Source: Pseudomonadota bacterium
Lineage (GTDB): Bacteria > Pseudomonadota > Gammaproteobacteria > Burkholderiales > Thiobacillaceae
DNA: 56,991 bases
Direction of reading: 5' to 3'
Assembly (NCBI GenBank): GCA_030653935.1
Contig: JAURYL010000054.1
Span: 1-56,991, forward strand
Positions within the stretch are counted from its first letter, which is position 1, and the number at the start of each line of letters is the position of its first letter. The position numbers and the translations under genes were made by a program. The notes under the pieces were generated by a model that had not been told where the DNA came from, did not search any database, and was given only the letters and a program-made list of their open reading frames with translations. Of this stretch, positions 18,123 to 27,371 are shown piece by piece.

Positions 18123-18666
18123 GGAACAAGGTCGCCTGATGCTTACCCTGGCGCGCGCCGCGATTGCACGTGAGCTCGACGTTCACGCCGCTCCCCCGCC
18201 CCACCCGACTTGGCTGGACGAAACCGGCGCGGTGTTCGTCACCCTCACCGAGGCGGGACGTCTACGTGGCTGCATCGGATCGTTGACGGCGCACCGATCA
18301 CTGGGCGCGGACCTGGAGCACAACGCCCGCGCTGCCGCCTTCCGCGACCCGCGCTTCCCGGCCCTCAGCCAGGCCGAACTGGCCCGGGTGCGCGTGGAAG
18401 TTTCCGTGCTCACCCCGGCCACGACCATGACCTTCATGGACGAAGCGGACGCGCTGGCGCAACTGCGCCCCGGCGTCGATGGCGTGATTCTGGAATACGG
18501 CCACCACCGTTCCACCTTCCTGCCGCAAGTCTGGGAACAACTGCCGGACCCGCGCTTGTTCATGTCCCAGCTCAAGCAGAAAGCCGGTTTGAGCGGTGAT
18601 TTCTGGGACAAAGACGTGAGGTTGTCCCGTTATGGCGTGGAGAAATTCAAGGAGGATCTGGCATGA
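18112..18666 (+). CDS. amrA: AmmeMemoRadiSam system protein A (AMMECR1 domain)
   Basis: The 184-residue AMMECR1-domain protein shows the invariant family core LRGCIGSL (with GRLRGCIGS at about 43-51). It also has RDPRFPAL, DGVILEYGHHRSTFLPQVW and the late LKQKAGL. The start ATG 18,112 has a strong GGAGG six bases upstream inside the end of amrB and overlaps the amrB stop by 11 bases. The cysteine in RGCIGS is a likely catalytic or modified residue. It acts with Memo and the radical SAM partner. Confidence 0.95.
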   Translation: MFTEEQGRLMLTLARAAIARELDVHAAPPPHPTWLDETGAVFVTLTEAGRLRGCIGSLTAHRSLGADLEHNARAAAFRDPRFPALSQAELARVRVEVSVLTPATTMTFMDEADALAQLRPGVDGVILEYGHHRSTFLPQVWEQLPDPRLFMSQLKQKAGLSGDFWDKDVRLSRYGVEKFKEDLA

Positions 18667-18712
18667 ACAGCCCCCACGCTCACATTCGTTCGCTGCCCCC
18701 CGAGGAGGCGAC

Positions 18713-19798
18713 ATGACCCCCCCCGAAACCAGCCACCCCGCGCGCTGGTGGCACCCACTCGATGACGGTCGCATCCAGTGCGACCTCTGCCCGCGTGACT
18801 GCAAGTTGCACGAAGGCCAACGCGGCGCCTGCTTCGTGCGCAAGATGGAAGCCGGCACGATGGTGCTCACCAGCTATGGCCGCAGTTCCGGCTTCTGCGT
18901 CGACCCGATCGAGAAAAAGCCGCTCAACCACTTCTACCCCGGTACCTCGGTGCTTTCCTTCGGCACCGCCGGCTGCAACCTGGCGTGCAAGTTCTGCCAG
19001 AACTGGGACATTTCCAAATCACGCGACATGGACCGCCTGATGGACGCCGCCAGCCCCGACAAGATTGCCCAAGTGGCGCAACGCATGGGCTGCAAGAGCG
19101 TGGCCTACACCTACAACGACCCGGTGATCTTCGCCGAATACGCGCTCGACACGGCGGACGCCTGCCACGCGCTCGGTATCCAGAGCGTGGCGGTTACCGC
19201 CGGCTATATCCACCTTGAAGCGGCGGTCGCGTTCTACGCCAAGATGGACGCCGCCAATGTCGATCTGAAGGCCTTCAGCGACGCCTTCTACGTCAAGCAA
19301 TGCGGTGGCCACCTGCAACCGGTGCTGGACGGGTTGATCTACTTGAAACGCGAAACCGGGGTCTGGTTCGAGATCACCACCCTGCTCATCCCCGGCCTCA
19401 ACGACTCCGACGAAGAACTCCAACAGCTTGCCGAATGGGTCGGCAAGGAACTCGGCCCCGACGTGCCCTTGCACTTCACCGCCTTCCACCCTGACTGGAA
19501 GCTCGACAGCCTGCCGCCCACCCCCGCCGCGACACTCAGCCGCGCCCGGAATGTCGCGCGTCAAGTCGGCCTGCATTATGTCTACACCGGCAACGTCCAC
19601 GACGCGGACGGCGGCACCACCTGGTGTCCGGGCTGCCATGCCCCCCTGATCGCGCGCGACTGGTACGAATTCAACGACTACCGCCTCACCGCCGATGGCC
19701 GCTGCCCGCATTGCGGCACCGCCATCGCCGGCCGCTTCCAGGCTTTCAAACAACCGTTCGGGGCGCGGCGCGTGCCGGTAAACATGCGGCTGGCCTGA
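18713..19798 (+). CDS. amrS: AmmeMemoRadiSam system radical SAM enzyme
   Basis: The radical SAM signature Cys88-x3-Cys92-x2-Cys95 (CNLACKFCQNWD) binds the SAM-cleaving [4Fe-4S] cluster. An N-terminal cysteine group (CDLCPRDC at 23-30 and Cys40) and C-terminal CPGC and CPHC pairs could bind further metal. The protein has 361 residues. It resembles pyruvate-formate-lyase-activating enzymes, but no glycyl-radical substrate gene is nearby. ATG 18,713 has a good GAGGAGG upstream; an earlier in-frame ATG at 18,632 lies inside amrA. It is the third gene of the B-A-S operon. Confidence 0.96.
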   Translation: MTPPETSHPARWWHPLDDGRIQCDLCPRDCKLHEGQRGACFVRKMEAGTMVLTSYGRSSGFCVDPIEKKPLNHFYPGTSVLSFGTAGCNLACKFCQNWDISKSRDMDRLMDAASPDKIAQVAQRMGCKSVAYTYNDPVIFAEYALDTADACHALGIQSVAVTAGYIHLEAAVAFYAKMDAANVDLKAFSDAFYVKQCGGHLQPVLDGLIYLKRETGVWFEITTLLIPGLNDSDEELQQLAEWVGKELGPDVPLHFTAFHPDWKLDSLPPTPAATLSRARNVARQVGLHYVYTGNVHDADGGTTWCPGCHAPLIARDWYEFNDYRLTADGRCPHCGTAIAGRFQAFKQPFGARRVPVNMRLA

Positions 19799-19872
19799 CA
19801 CCGCGCGAAAGATCGCGACGATAAACAACCTGCTAGAGTGCACGCTTTACAACGAACCCACCCTCTTTCCGC

Positions 19873-21807
19873 GTGCGCCTACCGATCACCCTGTCGTTGC
19901 TCCTGCTCGCCCTGCCCGCCCTGGCCTCTGTCGATTCCGACTTCCAATCCGCGCGCGCGGCTTACCAGAAGGGCAATTACGCGCAATTCCAGAAATTCGC
20001 CGGCAAAATTCCCGAACGTCATCCACTGGCGCCCTATCTTCGCTTCTGGCGCCTGAAAATCAACGCTCCGGGCAATGCCGCGCTCCAGCAGTTCATTGAC
20101 GAAAACCCCGACACGCCCCTGTCTGATCGCCTGCGCAACGACTTGGCGCGGCAATTCGGCCGCCTTGAGAACTGGGCGGCATTCCAGGCGCAATACCAGG
20201 CCATCGCGCGTCCGGATCAGGAACTGCAATGCTTCAACCTGCGCCGCCGTCTGGCGGCGGGCGAGAAAGTGGAAGCGGAAGGGGTGGCCCTCTGGCGCAC
20301 GCCGCGCGACCTGCCTTCCAGTTGCGACCCGCTGTTCACCGCCCTCGCCGAAAGCGGCGCGCTGACCCCGGCTGACCGCCTGGCCCGTTTGCGCCTGGCT
20401 TTGGACACCGGCAACCTGCGCCTGGCGCGCGAGGTCAACGCGCGCCTGGGCAGCGACCTGGCGATGGAAGACGACGCCCTCGCTCGCGCCCAGCGCGAAC
20501 CCGAGAAATTCCTGAACACGCCCCCGAACACAGCGGCGCAGCACGAAGTCGCGCTCTACGCGCTCACCCAGATCGCGAAGACCGACCCGGAAGCCGCCGT
20601 CCGCGTCTGGGAGGCGCGGCGCGGCGGCTACCCCGAGGCCGAGCAAGCCTACGGTTGGGGCCAGATCGCCCTGCACGCGGCGCGCCGCCATGATCCGCGC
20701 GCCCTGAACTGGTTCGCCCTCGCCGGCGAGAACAACAGCGAGGCGCAGTTGCTGTGGAAAACCCGCGCCAACCTGCGCGCCGGCCGCTGGCTCGATGTCC
20801 ACGACACGATCCAGGCGATGCCGAACGCGATGCGCGAGGAGGCGGTCTGGCGCTACTGGAAGGCGCGCGCGCTGAAAGCGCTGAACGCGCAATACCCCGC
20901 CAACCTGCTGTTCGCGAAACTCTCTCAGGAGCTCAATTACTACGGCCTGCTCGCGGAGGAGGAATTGCCCGCCCGCCTGGAAGCGCGGCCGGCGGAATAC
21001 AAGGTCACCGGCGACGACTTGAACGCCGCCGAGGCGCACCCCGGCCTCGCCCGCTCGATCCTGCTGCGCCGCCTGGGCGACATGGGCAACGCCGTCGCGG
21101 AATGGGATTGGGCGCTGCGCGGCATGAATGATCGCCAGCTTCTGGCGGCGGCAGAACTGGCGCGTCGCGCCAGCTGGTACGACCGCGCCATCATCACCGC
21201 CGACAGGACGCGCGGCGAACACGATTTCGACCTCCGCTACCTCGCCCCTTATCGTGACCTGGCCACCGCCTACGCTCACGACAACGGCCTCGACGAGGCC
21301 TGGGTATTCGGCTTGATGCGCCAGGAATCACGCTTCGTCGACTATGCCCGTTCCACCGTCGGCGCCAGCGGCCTGATGCAGATCATGCCCGCCACCGCGA
21401 AATGGATCGCCAATCAGCTTGGGCTCGGCCGCAAGGCGCACGCCGGCATGAATCACCCGGAGACCAATATCCGCTTCGGCACCTACTACCTGAAACACGT
21501 CTACGACTCGCTGGAAAAATCTCCGGTTCTGGCCACCGCCGGCTACAACGCCGGCCCTGGCCGCGCCCGCAGATGGCAGGCGGAAACGCCGCTGGAAGGC
21601 GCCATCTACGTGGAAAGCATCCCTTTCAGCGAGACCCGCGAGTACGTCAAGAAAGTTCTGACCAACGCCATGTTCTACCGCAACCGCTTCGGCGGCGAGA
21701 CGCGCCCCCTGAAGGATCGCCTCGGCACCATCCCGGCGCGCGCGCGCGCGCCGGCGGTGAACGAGGACAAGGACGAAAACCGCGCCGTAGGAGGCTCTGA
21801 ATCATGA
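19873..21807 (+). CDS. slt: Soluble lytic murein transglycosylase (Slt70-type)
   Basis: The enzyme cleaves the MurNAc-GlcNAc bond with formation of 1,6-anhydro-muropeptides in the periplasm. It has 644 residues. The signal peptide is MRLPITLSLLLLALPALAS, followed by a long alpha-helical superhelix (U and L domains) and the catalytic SLT domain from about residue 470. The catalytic Glu485 is in RQESRF, followed by GASGLMQIMP and AGYNAGPGRARRW. The GTG start is chosen because it begins the signal peptide. It overlaps the next gene by four bases. Confidence 0.95.
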   Translation: MRLPITLSLLLLALPALASVDSDFQSARAAYQKGNYAQFQKFAGKIPERHPLAPYLRFWRLKINAPGNAALQQFIDENPDTPLSDRLRNDLARQFGRLENWAAFQAQYQAIARPDQELQCFNLRRRLAAGEKVEAEGVALWRTPRDLPSSCDPLFTALAESGALTPADRLARLRLALDTGNLRLAREVNARLGSDLAMEDDALARAQREPEKFLNTPPNTAAQHEVALYALTQIAKTDPEAAVRVWEARRGGYPEAEQAYGWGQIALHAARRHDPRALNWFALAGENNSEAQLLWKTRANLRAGRWLDVHDTIQAMPNAMREEAVWRYWKARALKALNAQYPANLLFAKLSQELNYYGLLAEEELPARLEARPAEYKVTGDDLNAAEAHPGLARSILLRRLGDMGNAVAEWDWALRGMNDRQLLAAAELARRASWYDRAIITADRTRGEHDFDLRYLAPYRDLATAYAHDNGLDEAWVFGLMRQESRFVDYARSTVGASGLMQIMPATAKWIANQLGLGRKAHAGMNHPETNIRFGTYYLKHVYDSLEKSPVLATAGYNAGPGRARRWQAETPLEGAIYVESIPFSETREYVKKVLTNAMFYRNRFGGETRPLKDRLGTIPARARAPAVNEDKDENRAVGGSES

Positions 21808-22751
21808 CTGGACGCAACATCTGTGTACTCGGCGGCGGCGGTTTTGTCGGCTCGCACCTGGTTCCCCTCCTGGCCGCGCGCGGCCATTGCGTGCGTGTAC
21901 CGACGCGACGGCGCGAACGCTGCAAACATCTGTGGCCGCTGCCCGGCATCGAGGTGCTGGAATGCGATATCCACGACCCCGCCCGGCTGGGCGAGGTGTT
22001 GACCGGCATGGACGCGGTGATCAACCTGGTCGGCATCCTGCACGAACGCAAGCCTGGCGATTTCCAACGCGCCCATGTGGAGTTACCGGCAAAACTCATC
22101 GAAGCCTGCGCCGCGAAGAACGTCTCCCGTCTCCTGCACATGAGCGCGTTGGGCGCCGAAGCCGGCTCGCAAAGCCGCTACCAACAATCGAAGAGTGCCG
22201 GCGAAGCGCTGTTCCGCGACCAGCCGAACGCCACGGTGTTCCGGCCCTCGGTGATCTTCGGCCCGGGCGACAGTTTTCTCTCGCTGTTCGCCGACCTGCT
22301 GCGCCTGGCGCCGGTCGTGCCACTGGCTGACGCCGGCGCCCGCTTCCAGCCCGTCTTCGTGGGCGACGTGGCGCGCGCCTTCGCCGATGCCCTGGCGCGC
22401 CGCGACACCTTAGGCCAGCGCTACGACCTGTGCGGCCCCGGCCTCTATACCCTGGCGGAACTGGTGCAACTCACCGCCGCCAACCTGGAACTGCGCCGCC
22501 GCATCCTGCCACTCGGGAAAACCGCGTCGTACTGGTTCGCGCGCCTGATGGAGTTGAAACCGGGCGCCAAGATCATGACCCGCGACAATCACTACGCCAT
22601 GCAAACCGACAACATCTGCGCCAGTGGACAACCCGGCGGCCACGCCCAGCCCTTCGGCGCGCCGACGGCGCTGGAAAGCGTCATCGGCTACCTCACCGAA
22701 GCCGGACCGCGTCGCAACTACACCGGCTTTCGCGCCCATGCCGGTCGCTAA
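21804..22751 (+). CDS. NDUFA9-like NAD(P)-binding epimerase/dehydratase
   Basis: An extended/atypical short-chain dehydrogenase of 315 residues. The Rossmann motif GGGGFVGSHLVPLL is at about 9-22. INLVGIL follows strand 4, and LHMSALGAE, the active-site-like Tyr-x3-Lys (YQQSKSAGE) and FRPSVIFGPGD come later. These features fit the complex I NDUFA9-subunit-like branch, which is common in betaproteobacteria as a stand-alone gene. The substrate is not known; roles in ubiquinone synthesis or complex I have been proposed for relatives. It is translationally coupled to slt (ATGA). Confidence 0.88.
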   Translation: MTGRNICVLGGGGFVGSHLVPLLAARGHCVRVPTRRRERCKHLWPLPGIEVLECDIHDPARLGEVLTGMDAVINLVGILHERKPGDFQRAHVELPAKLIEACAAKNVSRLLHMSALGAEAGSQSRYQQSKSAGEALFRDQPNATVFRPSVIFGPGDSFLSLFADLLRLAPVVPLADAGARFQPVFVGDVARAFADALARRDTLGQRYDLCGPGLYTLAELVQLTAANLELRRRILPLGKTASYWFARLMELKPGAKIMTRDNHYAMQTDNICASGQPGGHAQPFGAPTALESVIGYLTEAGPRRNYTGFRAHAGR

Positions 22752-22779
22752 GGCATCCATGCCGGCGTCCATACAAACA

Positions 22780-22802
22780 GCCGGCTGGAAGCCGGCGCTA
22801 CA
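22780..22802. repeat. Half copy of the TGTAGCGCCGGC hairpin repeat
   Basis: AGCCGGCTGGAAGCCGGCGC, ending in TACA, is the complement of the unit seen at 33,766-33,850; the unit at 42,182-42,250 shares the TGTAGCGCCGGC core. It lies in the short gap before cca. Confidence 0.75.
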
Positions 22803-22835
22803 GATCTCGCTCGGCCGGCGCGCGGCCTCTAACCC

Positions 22836-24053
22836 GTGCCCCTGACCAGCTACATCGTCGGCGGCGCCGTGCGTGACGGCCTGCTCGGCCTGCCGATCAA
22901 GGACCACGACCATGTCGTGGTGGGCGCCACGCCCGAGGAAATGGTCAGCCTCGGCTTCCGCCCGGTGGGCAAGGATTTCCCCGTCTTCCTGCATCCGGAA
23001 ACCCATGAGGAATACGCCCTCGCCCGCACCGAGCGGAAAACCGCGCGCGGCTACAAGGGCTTCGCGGTCCACGCCACGCCGGACGTCACCCTGGAACAGG
23101 ACCTGCTGCGCCGCGACCTCACCATCAACGCCATGGCGCGGGCCGAGGATGGCACGCTGATCGACCCCCACGGCGGCCGCGCCGACCTCGATGCGCGCCT
23201 GTTCCGCCACGTTTCCGCAGCCTTCGCGGAAGACCCCGTGCGCATCCTGCGCGTGGCCCGTTTCGCGGCGCGCTTCCCGGAGTTCACGCTGGCGCCGGAG
23301 ACCCTGGTATTGATGCGGGAAATGGTGGCGGCCGGCGAGGTGGACGCCCTGGTCGCCGAGCGGGTCTGGCAGGAACTTTCACGCGGGCTGCTGGAAGCCA
23401 CGCCCTCGCGGATGATCCAGGTTCTACGCGCGTGCGGCGCCCTCGCCCGTCTGCTGCCGGAGGTTGACGCCCTGTTTGGGGTGCCGCAACCGCCGTTGCA
23501 TCACCCGGAGATCGACACCGGCGAGCATGTCATGCGGGTCATCGACGAAGCCGCGAGCCAGGCGCTCGGCTTGCCGGCGCGGCTGGCGGCGCTGCTGCAC
23601 GACCTCGGCAAGGGCACCACGCCGCCGGAATTCTGGCCGAAGCATCATGGCCACGAAGGTCGCGGCGTCGCCCTGGTCAAGGCCGTCTGCGAGCGCCTGC
23701 GCGCGCCGCTCGAGTGCCGCGACCTGGCGGTTCTGGTGGCTCGCGACCATGGCAATGTGCATCGCGCCCTGGAATTGCGCCCCGCCACCATTCTCGAACT
23801 GCTGGAACGACTGGATGCCCTGCGCCGGCCGGAGCGCTTCGAGGACTGCCTCGCCGCCTGCGCCGCCGATTTCCATGGACGCCTTGGATATAAGGAAAGA
23901 CCCTACCCGCAAGCTGACCATCTGCGGGATGCCCTGAGTGCGGCGCGACAGGTGGACGCCGGCGAGATCGCCCGCAACACGCCGCCGCCGCGCATCCCCG
24001 AGGCGATCCGCATGGCACGGATCGCCGCCATCAGCGGCGCGCAAAAAACATGA
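22836..24053 (+). CDS. cca: CCA tRNA nucleotidyltransferase / HD phosphohydrolase
   Basis: Adds or repairs the 3' CCA end of tRNAs. The class II nucleotidyltransferase head has YIVGGAVRD and the metal-binding Asp23/Asp25 (KDHDHVVVG). [20 protein letters not shown] and [10 protein letters not shown] follow. The C-terminal HD domain ([14 protein letters not shown]) gives phosphatase and 2',3'-cyclic phosphodiesterase activity in the E. coli type. It has 405 residues. The GTG start fits the E. coli N-terminus (MKIYLVGGAVRD) to within a few residues. The stop overlaps the next ATG by four bases. Confidence 0.97.
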   Translation: MPLTSYIVGGAVRDGLLGLPIKDHDHVVVGATPEEMVSLGFRPVGKDFPVFLHPETHEEYALARTERKTARGYKGFAVHATPDVTLEQDLLRRDLTINAMARAEDGTLIDPHGGRADLDARLFRHVSAAFAEDPVRILRVARFAARFPEFTLAPETLVLMREMVAAGEVDALVAERVWQELSRGLLEATPSRMIQVLRACGALARLLPEVDALFGVPQPPLHHPEIDTGEHVMRVIDEAASQALGLPARLAALLHDLGKGTTPPEFWPKHHGHEGRGVALVKAVCERLRAPLECRDLAVLVARDHGNVHRALELRPATILELLERLDALRRPERFEDCLAACAADFHGRLGYKERPYPQADHLRDALSAARQVDAGEIARNTPPPRIPEAIRMARIAAISGAQKT

Positions 24054-24706
24054 TCCCGGCATCGGCGATCAACCGCTTCCCCGTTCTCGCGGAATTGCCC
24101 GAGCCGCTGCGGCGCGAGCTTGAACGGCAGGCGGTGAGCCTGGAAGCGCCGGCAGGCACCCTGTTATTCGATGCCGGCTCGGCCTGCCAGGTACTGCCGC
24201 TGGTTCTGGAGGGACGCATCAAGGTCAGCAAACGCGCGGAAAACGGGCGCGAAATCCGCCTCTACAGCGTGCGCCCGGGCGAGTTGTGCATCGTCACGGT
24301 GAGTTGTCTGCTCGGCGGCGAGCCCTATCCAGCCACTGGCGTCGCGGAAACGCCGCTCTCGGCCCTGGCCCTGCCGCGACCGTTGATCCTGCGCCTGGTG
24401 ACGGAACACCCGCCGTTTCGGGAAATGGCGTTCAAGCTGTTCGCCGAGCGCATGACCAGCCTCATGCACCTGGTCGAGGAAGTTGCCTTCCACAAGCTGG
24501 ATCAGCGGCTCGCGGCCTGGCTGCTGGCGCGCGGCCCGCTGATCACGGTTTCACATCAGGCCGCGGCGGACGAGCTCGGCAGTGTGCGCGAGATCGTCTC
24601 GCGCCTGCTCAAGCAGTTCGAGGAGGAAGGCAGCGTGCGGCTGGGCCGCGAGCGCATCGAGGTACTGACGCCGGCCAGCCTCCAGAAGCGGGCGGCCGGC
24701 GGCTGA
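24050..24706 (+). CDS. Crp/Fnr family transcriptional regulator
   Basis: This 218-residue regulator has a cyclic-nucleotide-type beta-roll sensor domain (about 10-120, [24 protein letters not shown]), a dimer helix and a winged helix-turn-helix (about 165-200, [20 protein letters not shown]). It lacks the N-terminal cysteine cluster of true Fnr and the usual cAMP-binding pocket is not evident. Three cysteines in and beside the roll ([14 protein letters not shown]) could sense thiol or redox state. It is coupled to cca by an ATGA overlap, which is unusual for a regulator. The targets are not known. Confidence 0.92.
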   Translation: MIPASAINRFPVLAELPEPLRRELERQAVSLEAPAGTLLFDAGSACQVLPLVLEGRIKVSKRAENGREIRLYSVRPGELCIVTVSCLLGGEPYPATGVAETPLSALALPRPLILRLVTEHPPFREMAFKLFAERMTSLMHLVEEVAFHKLDQRLAAWLLARGPLITVSHQAAADELGSVREIVSRLLKQFEEEGSVRLGRERIEVLTPASLQKRAAGG

Positions 24707-24717
24707 TCAGCCGGGGT

Positions 24718-25431
24718 TCAACCGTCGGATGCGACCAGGCCGGTGCGGATGGCGTAGCGGGTCAGGCCGGCGACATCGTGGATGTTGAGACGCTGCATGA
24801 GCTGGGCACGGTGGCTTTCCACCGTTTTCACGCTGACGTGCAGTTGCGTCGCGATCTCTCGCGTGGCGGAACCGCGTGCGATCAAATGCAGGATTTCGCG
24901 CTGACGCGGGGTGAGACGGTCGTCCTGATGTGTCTTCGCGCTGACGTCGTCGGTATGCAGAAAATCCTCGACGGTGGTGACCGCCTCGCGCAGGTTGCCC
25001 AGGAGGGAACGGTGCTTCTGCTTGGCTTGGTGCAGCGATTCCAGCGCCTGTTTCTGGGTGCTGACATCGACGCAATGGCCGACGTAGCCGACACATTGGC
25101 CCTGCTCCGACATTAACGGCACGCGGCTTTTCAGCAGCCAGCGATAACGCCCATCACGCCGCCGCAAACGACACTCCAGGGAAAACGGTTTGATGTCGCC
25201 GTTCATCTCCGACATCTGGGTGTTCCAGATCGCACCGTCTTCCGGATGCATCGCGGACAGCCAACCTTCCCCCAACGCATCTTCCAGCTTGCGTCCGGTG
25301 AACTCCAGCCAAGCACGATTGACGTGGCGACAATTCCCGTTCAGATCGGACAGCCAGATCATCGTCGGCACCCAATCCAGGGCTTTCTTCATTTCGGGAG
25401 TAACTTCCTCACCAAATACATCCATTTCCAT
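24718..25431 (-). CDS. PAS domain-LuxR HTH regulator
   Basis: A one-component sensor of 237 residues. The PAS/PAC domain covers about 10-130 (VPTMIWLSDLNGNCRHVNRA, then WLLKSRVPLMSE), followed by a short coiled linker and a LuxR/GerE helix-turn-helix (LTPRQREILHLIARG, VSVKTVESHRAQLMQRLNI). The start ATG 25,431 has a strong GGAGG six bases upstream, so the frame extension to 25,458 is rejected. There is no receiver domain. It converges on the Crp-type gene with only 11 bases between the stops. Confidence 0.92.
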   Translation of the reverse strand: MEMDVFGEEVTPEMKKALDWVPTMIWLSDLNGNCRHVNRAWLEFTGRKLEDALGEGWLSAMHPEDGAIWNTQMSEMNGDIKPFSLECRLRRRDGRYRWLLKSRVPLMSEQGQCVGYVGHCVDVSTQKQALESLHQAKQKHRSLLGNLREAVTTVEDFLHTDDVSAKTHQDDRLTPRQREILHLIARGSATREIATQLHVSVKTVESHRAQLMQRLNIHDVAGLTRYAIRTGLVASDG

Positions 25432-25780
25432 GACTAGCCTCCAGGAAAAAACCACCACTCAATATCGAGATTCCCCTACAACTTAAGCAGTATACATAAA
25501 TACATAGTGCATCGCACCAATGCGGCCAATTCCGCGCGACACACCGATCAGGTGTGTGTGCTTGATGCGCTTCGCCCCTCACCACACTCCGCGCATTACC
25601 GACAGATCATGAATGGCGAGCACGGGATTGCCACCAAAAAGCCGGCCATGGGTTTTCACATCTTGAAGGGTTGTAGAGGCATTTCTTCTATGTAACCAAA
25701 GTCACTGAGCCGAGTCCGGCTCGCGCCTATTCTGATGCCACTCCCGAACGGAGCCTTTTTACCTTGATTGGAGGTTTGTC
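25432..25780. other. Divergent intergenic region
   Basis: No credible gene. The stretch is A+T-rich near 25,480-25,510 (TTAAGCAGTATACATAAATA), a likely promoter zone for the PAS-LuxR gene. A strong GGAGG (25,770-25,774) serves the DUF2892 gene. No repeat of the window's families is seen here. Confidence 0.5.
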
Positions 25781-25969
25781 ATGAAAGTAAATGTTGGCGG
25801 TATCGACCGTATTCTTCGTATCGTCGTCGGCCTGGCGCTGATCGCCTGGGCCCTTCTGGGCGGGCCGATCTGGGCCTGGGTCGGCGTGGTTCCCCTGGTC
25901 ACCGGCCTGTTCAAGTTCTGCCCGTTCTACCCCCTGCTCGGCATGAGCACCTGCCCCATGGACAAGTAA
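25781..25969 (+). CDS. DUF2892 small membrane protein
   Basis: This 62-residue protein opens with MKVNVGGIDRILRIVVGLAL and carries two hydrophobic helices and the ending CPFYPLLGMSTCPMDK. It matches the DUF2892 family (the membrane part of YgaP-like rhodanese proteins) in size, opening and the two cysteines. The function is unknown; relatives are often near sulfur-transfer or stress genes. GGAGG sits seven bases upstream and an intrinsic terminator follows, so it is a monocistronic unit. Confidence 0.92.
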   Translation: MKVNVGGIDRILRIVVGLALIAWALLGGPIWAWVGVVPLVTGLFKFCPFYPLLGMSTCPMDK

Positions 25970-25989
25970 CGCCACCACGGCAATGAACG

Positions 25990-26016
25990 ACGCCCCTGAC
26001 GAGGGGCGTTTTTTCT
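25990..26016 (+). terminator. Rho-independent terminator after DUF2892 gene
   Basis: An 8-bp stem ACGCCCCT / AGGGGCGT (25,990-25,997 and 26,002-26,009) with a four-base loop is followed by a run of T. It lies 20 bases after the stop codon. Confidence 0.92.
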
Positions 26017-26087
26017 TTCAGGTATGGAAGGTATGGAGAAGGCAAGGACATCTCGATATCCACGCCATCCGCCTAAAACCCCGCACC

Positions 26088-27371
26088 TCAGAATGGCCAC
26101 CCCCAGCCGCTACTCTTCTCTTCTTTTTTCTCTTCCTTCTTCACCGGCGCTTTGCCGGCCGCTTTAGGCGCCACTTCCGGCTTGGCCGGCGTGACCGCTT
26201 GCGTCGCGACAGGCTTGTCAGCCGGTGCTGATGCCGGCACGGCGGTTTGCTCCACCTTTGACAGATTGCCCCAGCGCGACTGGGTCAGGGCGTTGGCCCC
26301 ACCCAGGCCGACGTGGGTCACCGCTGCGGCGTGACGCAGCAATATCAACGCGGAAGGACGATCTCCCTTGGCGTGCAATAAAACACCGAGGTTGCTGGCG
26401 GCCTCCGCCGTGACCAGGTGATTCAAACCCAACACCTTTTCCCGAATCGCCAGCGCCCGCCGTAGCGCCTGTTCGGCGACATCCAACTGGTTCAACTGCA
26501 TGGCATTGACACCCAATTCATTGAGTACCATAGCCACGGAGGCATGTTCCGGGCCTAACGCCCGTTCCCGCAGTACCAATGCGCGCCGCCAAAAGGCGTC
26601 CGCCTCACGCGGGTTCTTGCGGGCACTGGCCACCCTGGCCAAGCCCTCGACAATTTCCACCAACGCGGGATCATCCTTGCCCAGGGCCGCTTCCATGGCG
26701 ATCAACGCTTTTTCGTAATGCGGCGCGGCGGCCTCTAGGCCTCGGCTCGATTGAACCGCAACCGCGAGATTCTGGTAGGCGCGGCCGACATCGGCGCTGC
26801 GCATGCCGAACAGCTTTTCCCTGATCTGCGCGCAGCGCTGGAAATAACCTTCCGCCTTGGCCGGGTTGCCGGCGATCACCGCCGCGAGACCCAGCACATT
26901 GAGAGAGTCCGCCGCCTCGCGGCTTTGCTCACCGAAGACTTTCTCGCGGTTCTCCAGTGCACGGGCAAGGAGGATTTCCGCATCCGGGTACTTCTTCTGC
27001 TTCAATAACGCGTTGCCGATTTTTTCGTAGGAAACCGCCGTCTCGGCGCTGAACTTCCCGAAAGCGCGCTCGCGCAGGGAAATACCACGTCGGTAGGACT
27101 CTTCCGCCTCGGCCAGTTTGGTCTGAGCGAGCAGGAGATCGCCCAGGTTGTCATAAGCCTGTGCCCGCGGCTCGGGGTCGTTCCGCCGCCGGCTGCCAGC
27201 CTCTTCCACGGCGGCCTGGCATTCCCGCTCGGCCACCGCCACATCCGTTCCTTTCAATGCCGTCTGGCAAATCGTATTGAGCGTGACCAATTCCGAGCCT
27301 TGCGCGTTACCGACGATCACCAGCGTAGTGAGCACTGAACCCAGCGCCACGATTGACTTCATGCGAGACAT
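26088..27371 (-). CDS. Secreted tetratricopeptide-repeat protein
   Basis: About 427 residues. After the start (MSRMKSIVALGSVLTTLVIVGNAQGSE) comes a Sec signal peptide, of which the core is SIVALGSVLTTLVIVG. At least six TPR units follow, of the kinesin-light-chain type (YDNLGDLLLAQTKLAEAEES; ALEIREKVLG-like). A low-complexity Lys/Ala/Pro/Glu tail ends in WGWPF. TPR arrays bind partner proteins; no enzyme motif is present. ATG 27,371 is preceded by GGAGAGG, so the longer frame to 27,410 is not needed. The protein is likely periplasmic. Confidence 0.85.
   Translation of the reverse strand: MSRMKSIVALGSVLTTLVIVGNAQGSELVTLNTICQTALKGTDVAVAERECQAAVEEAGSRRRNDPEPRAQAYDNLGDLLLAQTKLAEAEESYRRGISLRERAFGKFSAETAVSYEKIGNALLKQKKYPDAEILLARALENREKVFGEQSREAADSLNVLGLAAVIAGNPAKAEGYFQRCAQIREKLFGMRSADVGRAYQNLAVAVQSSRGLEAAAPHYEKALIAMEAALGKDDPALVEIVEGLARVASARKNPREADAFWRRALVLRERALGPEHASVAMVLNELGVNAMQLNQLDVAEQALRRALAIREKVLGLNHLVTAEAASNLGVLLHAKGDRPSALILLRHAAAVTHVGLGGANALTQSRWGNLSKVEQTAVPASAPADKPVATQAVTPAKPEVAPKAAGKAPVKKEEKKEEKSSGWGWPF

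Noticed and set aside
24286-25116. 276-codon plus-strand frame over the Crp and PAS-LuxR genes
   Set aside because: It crosses two well-supported genes on opposite strands and has no domain pattern.
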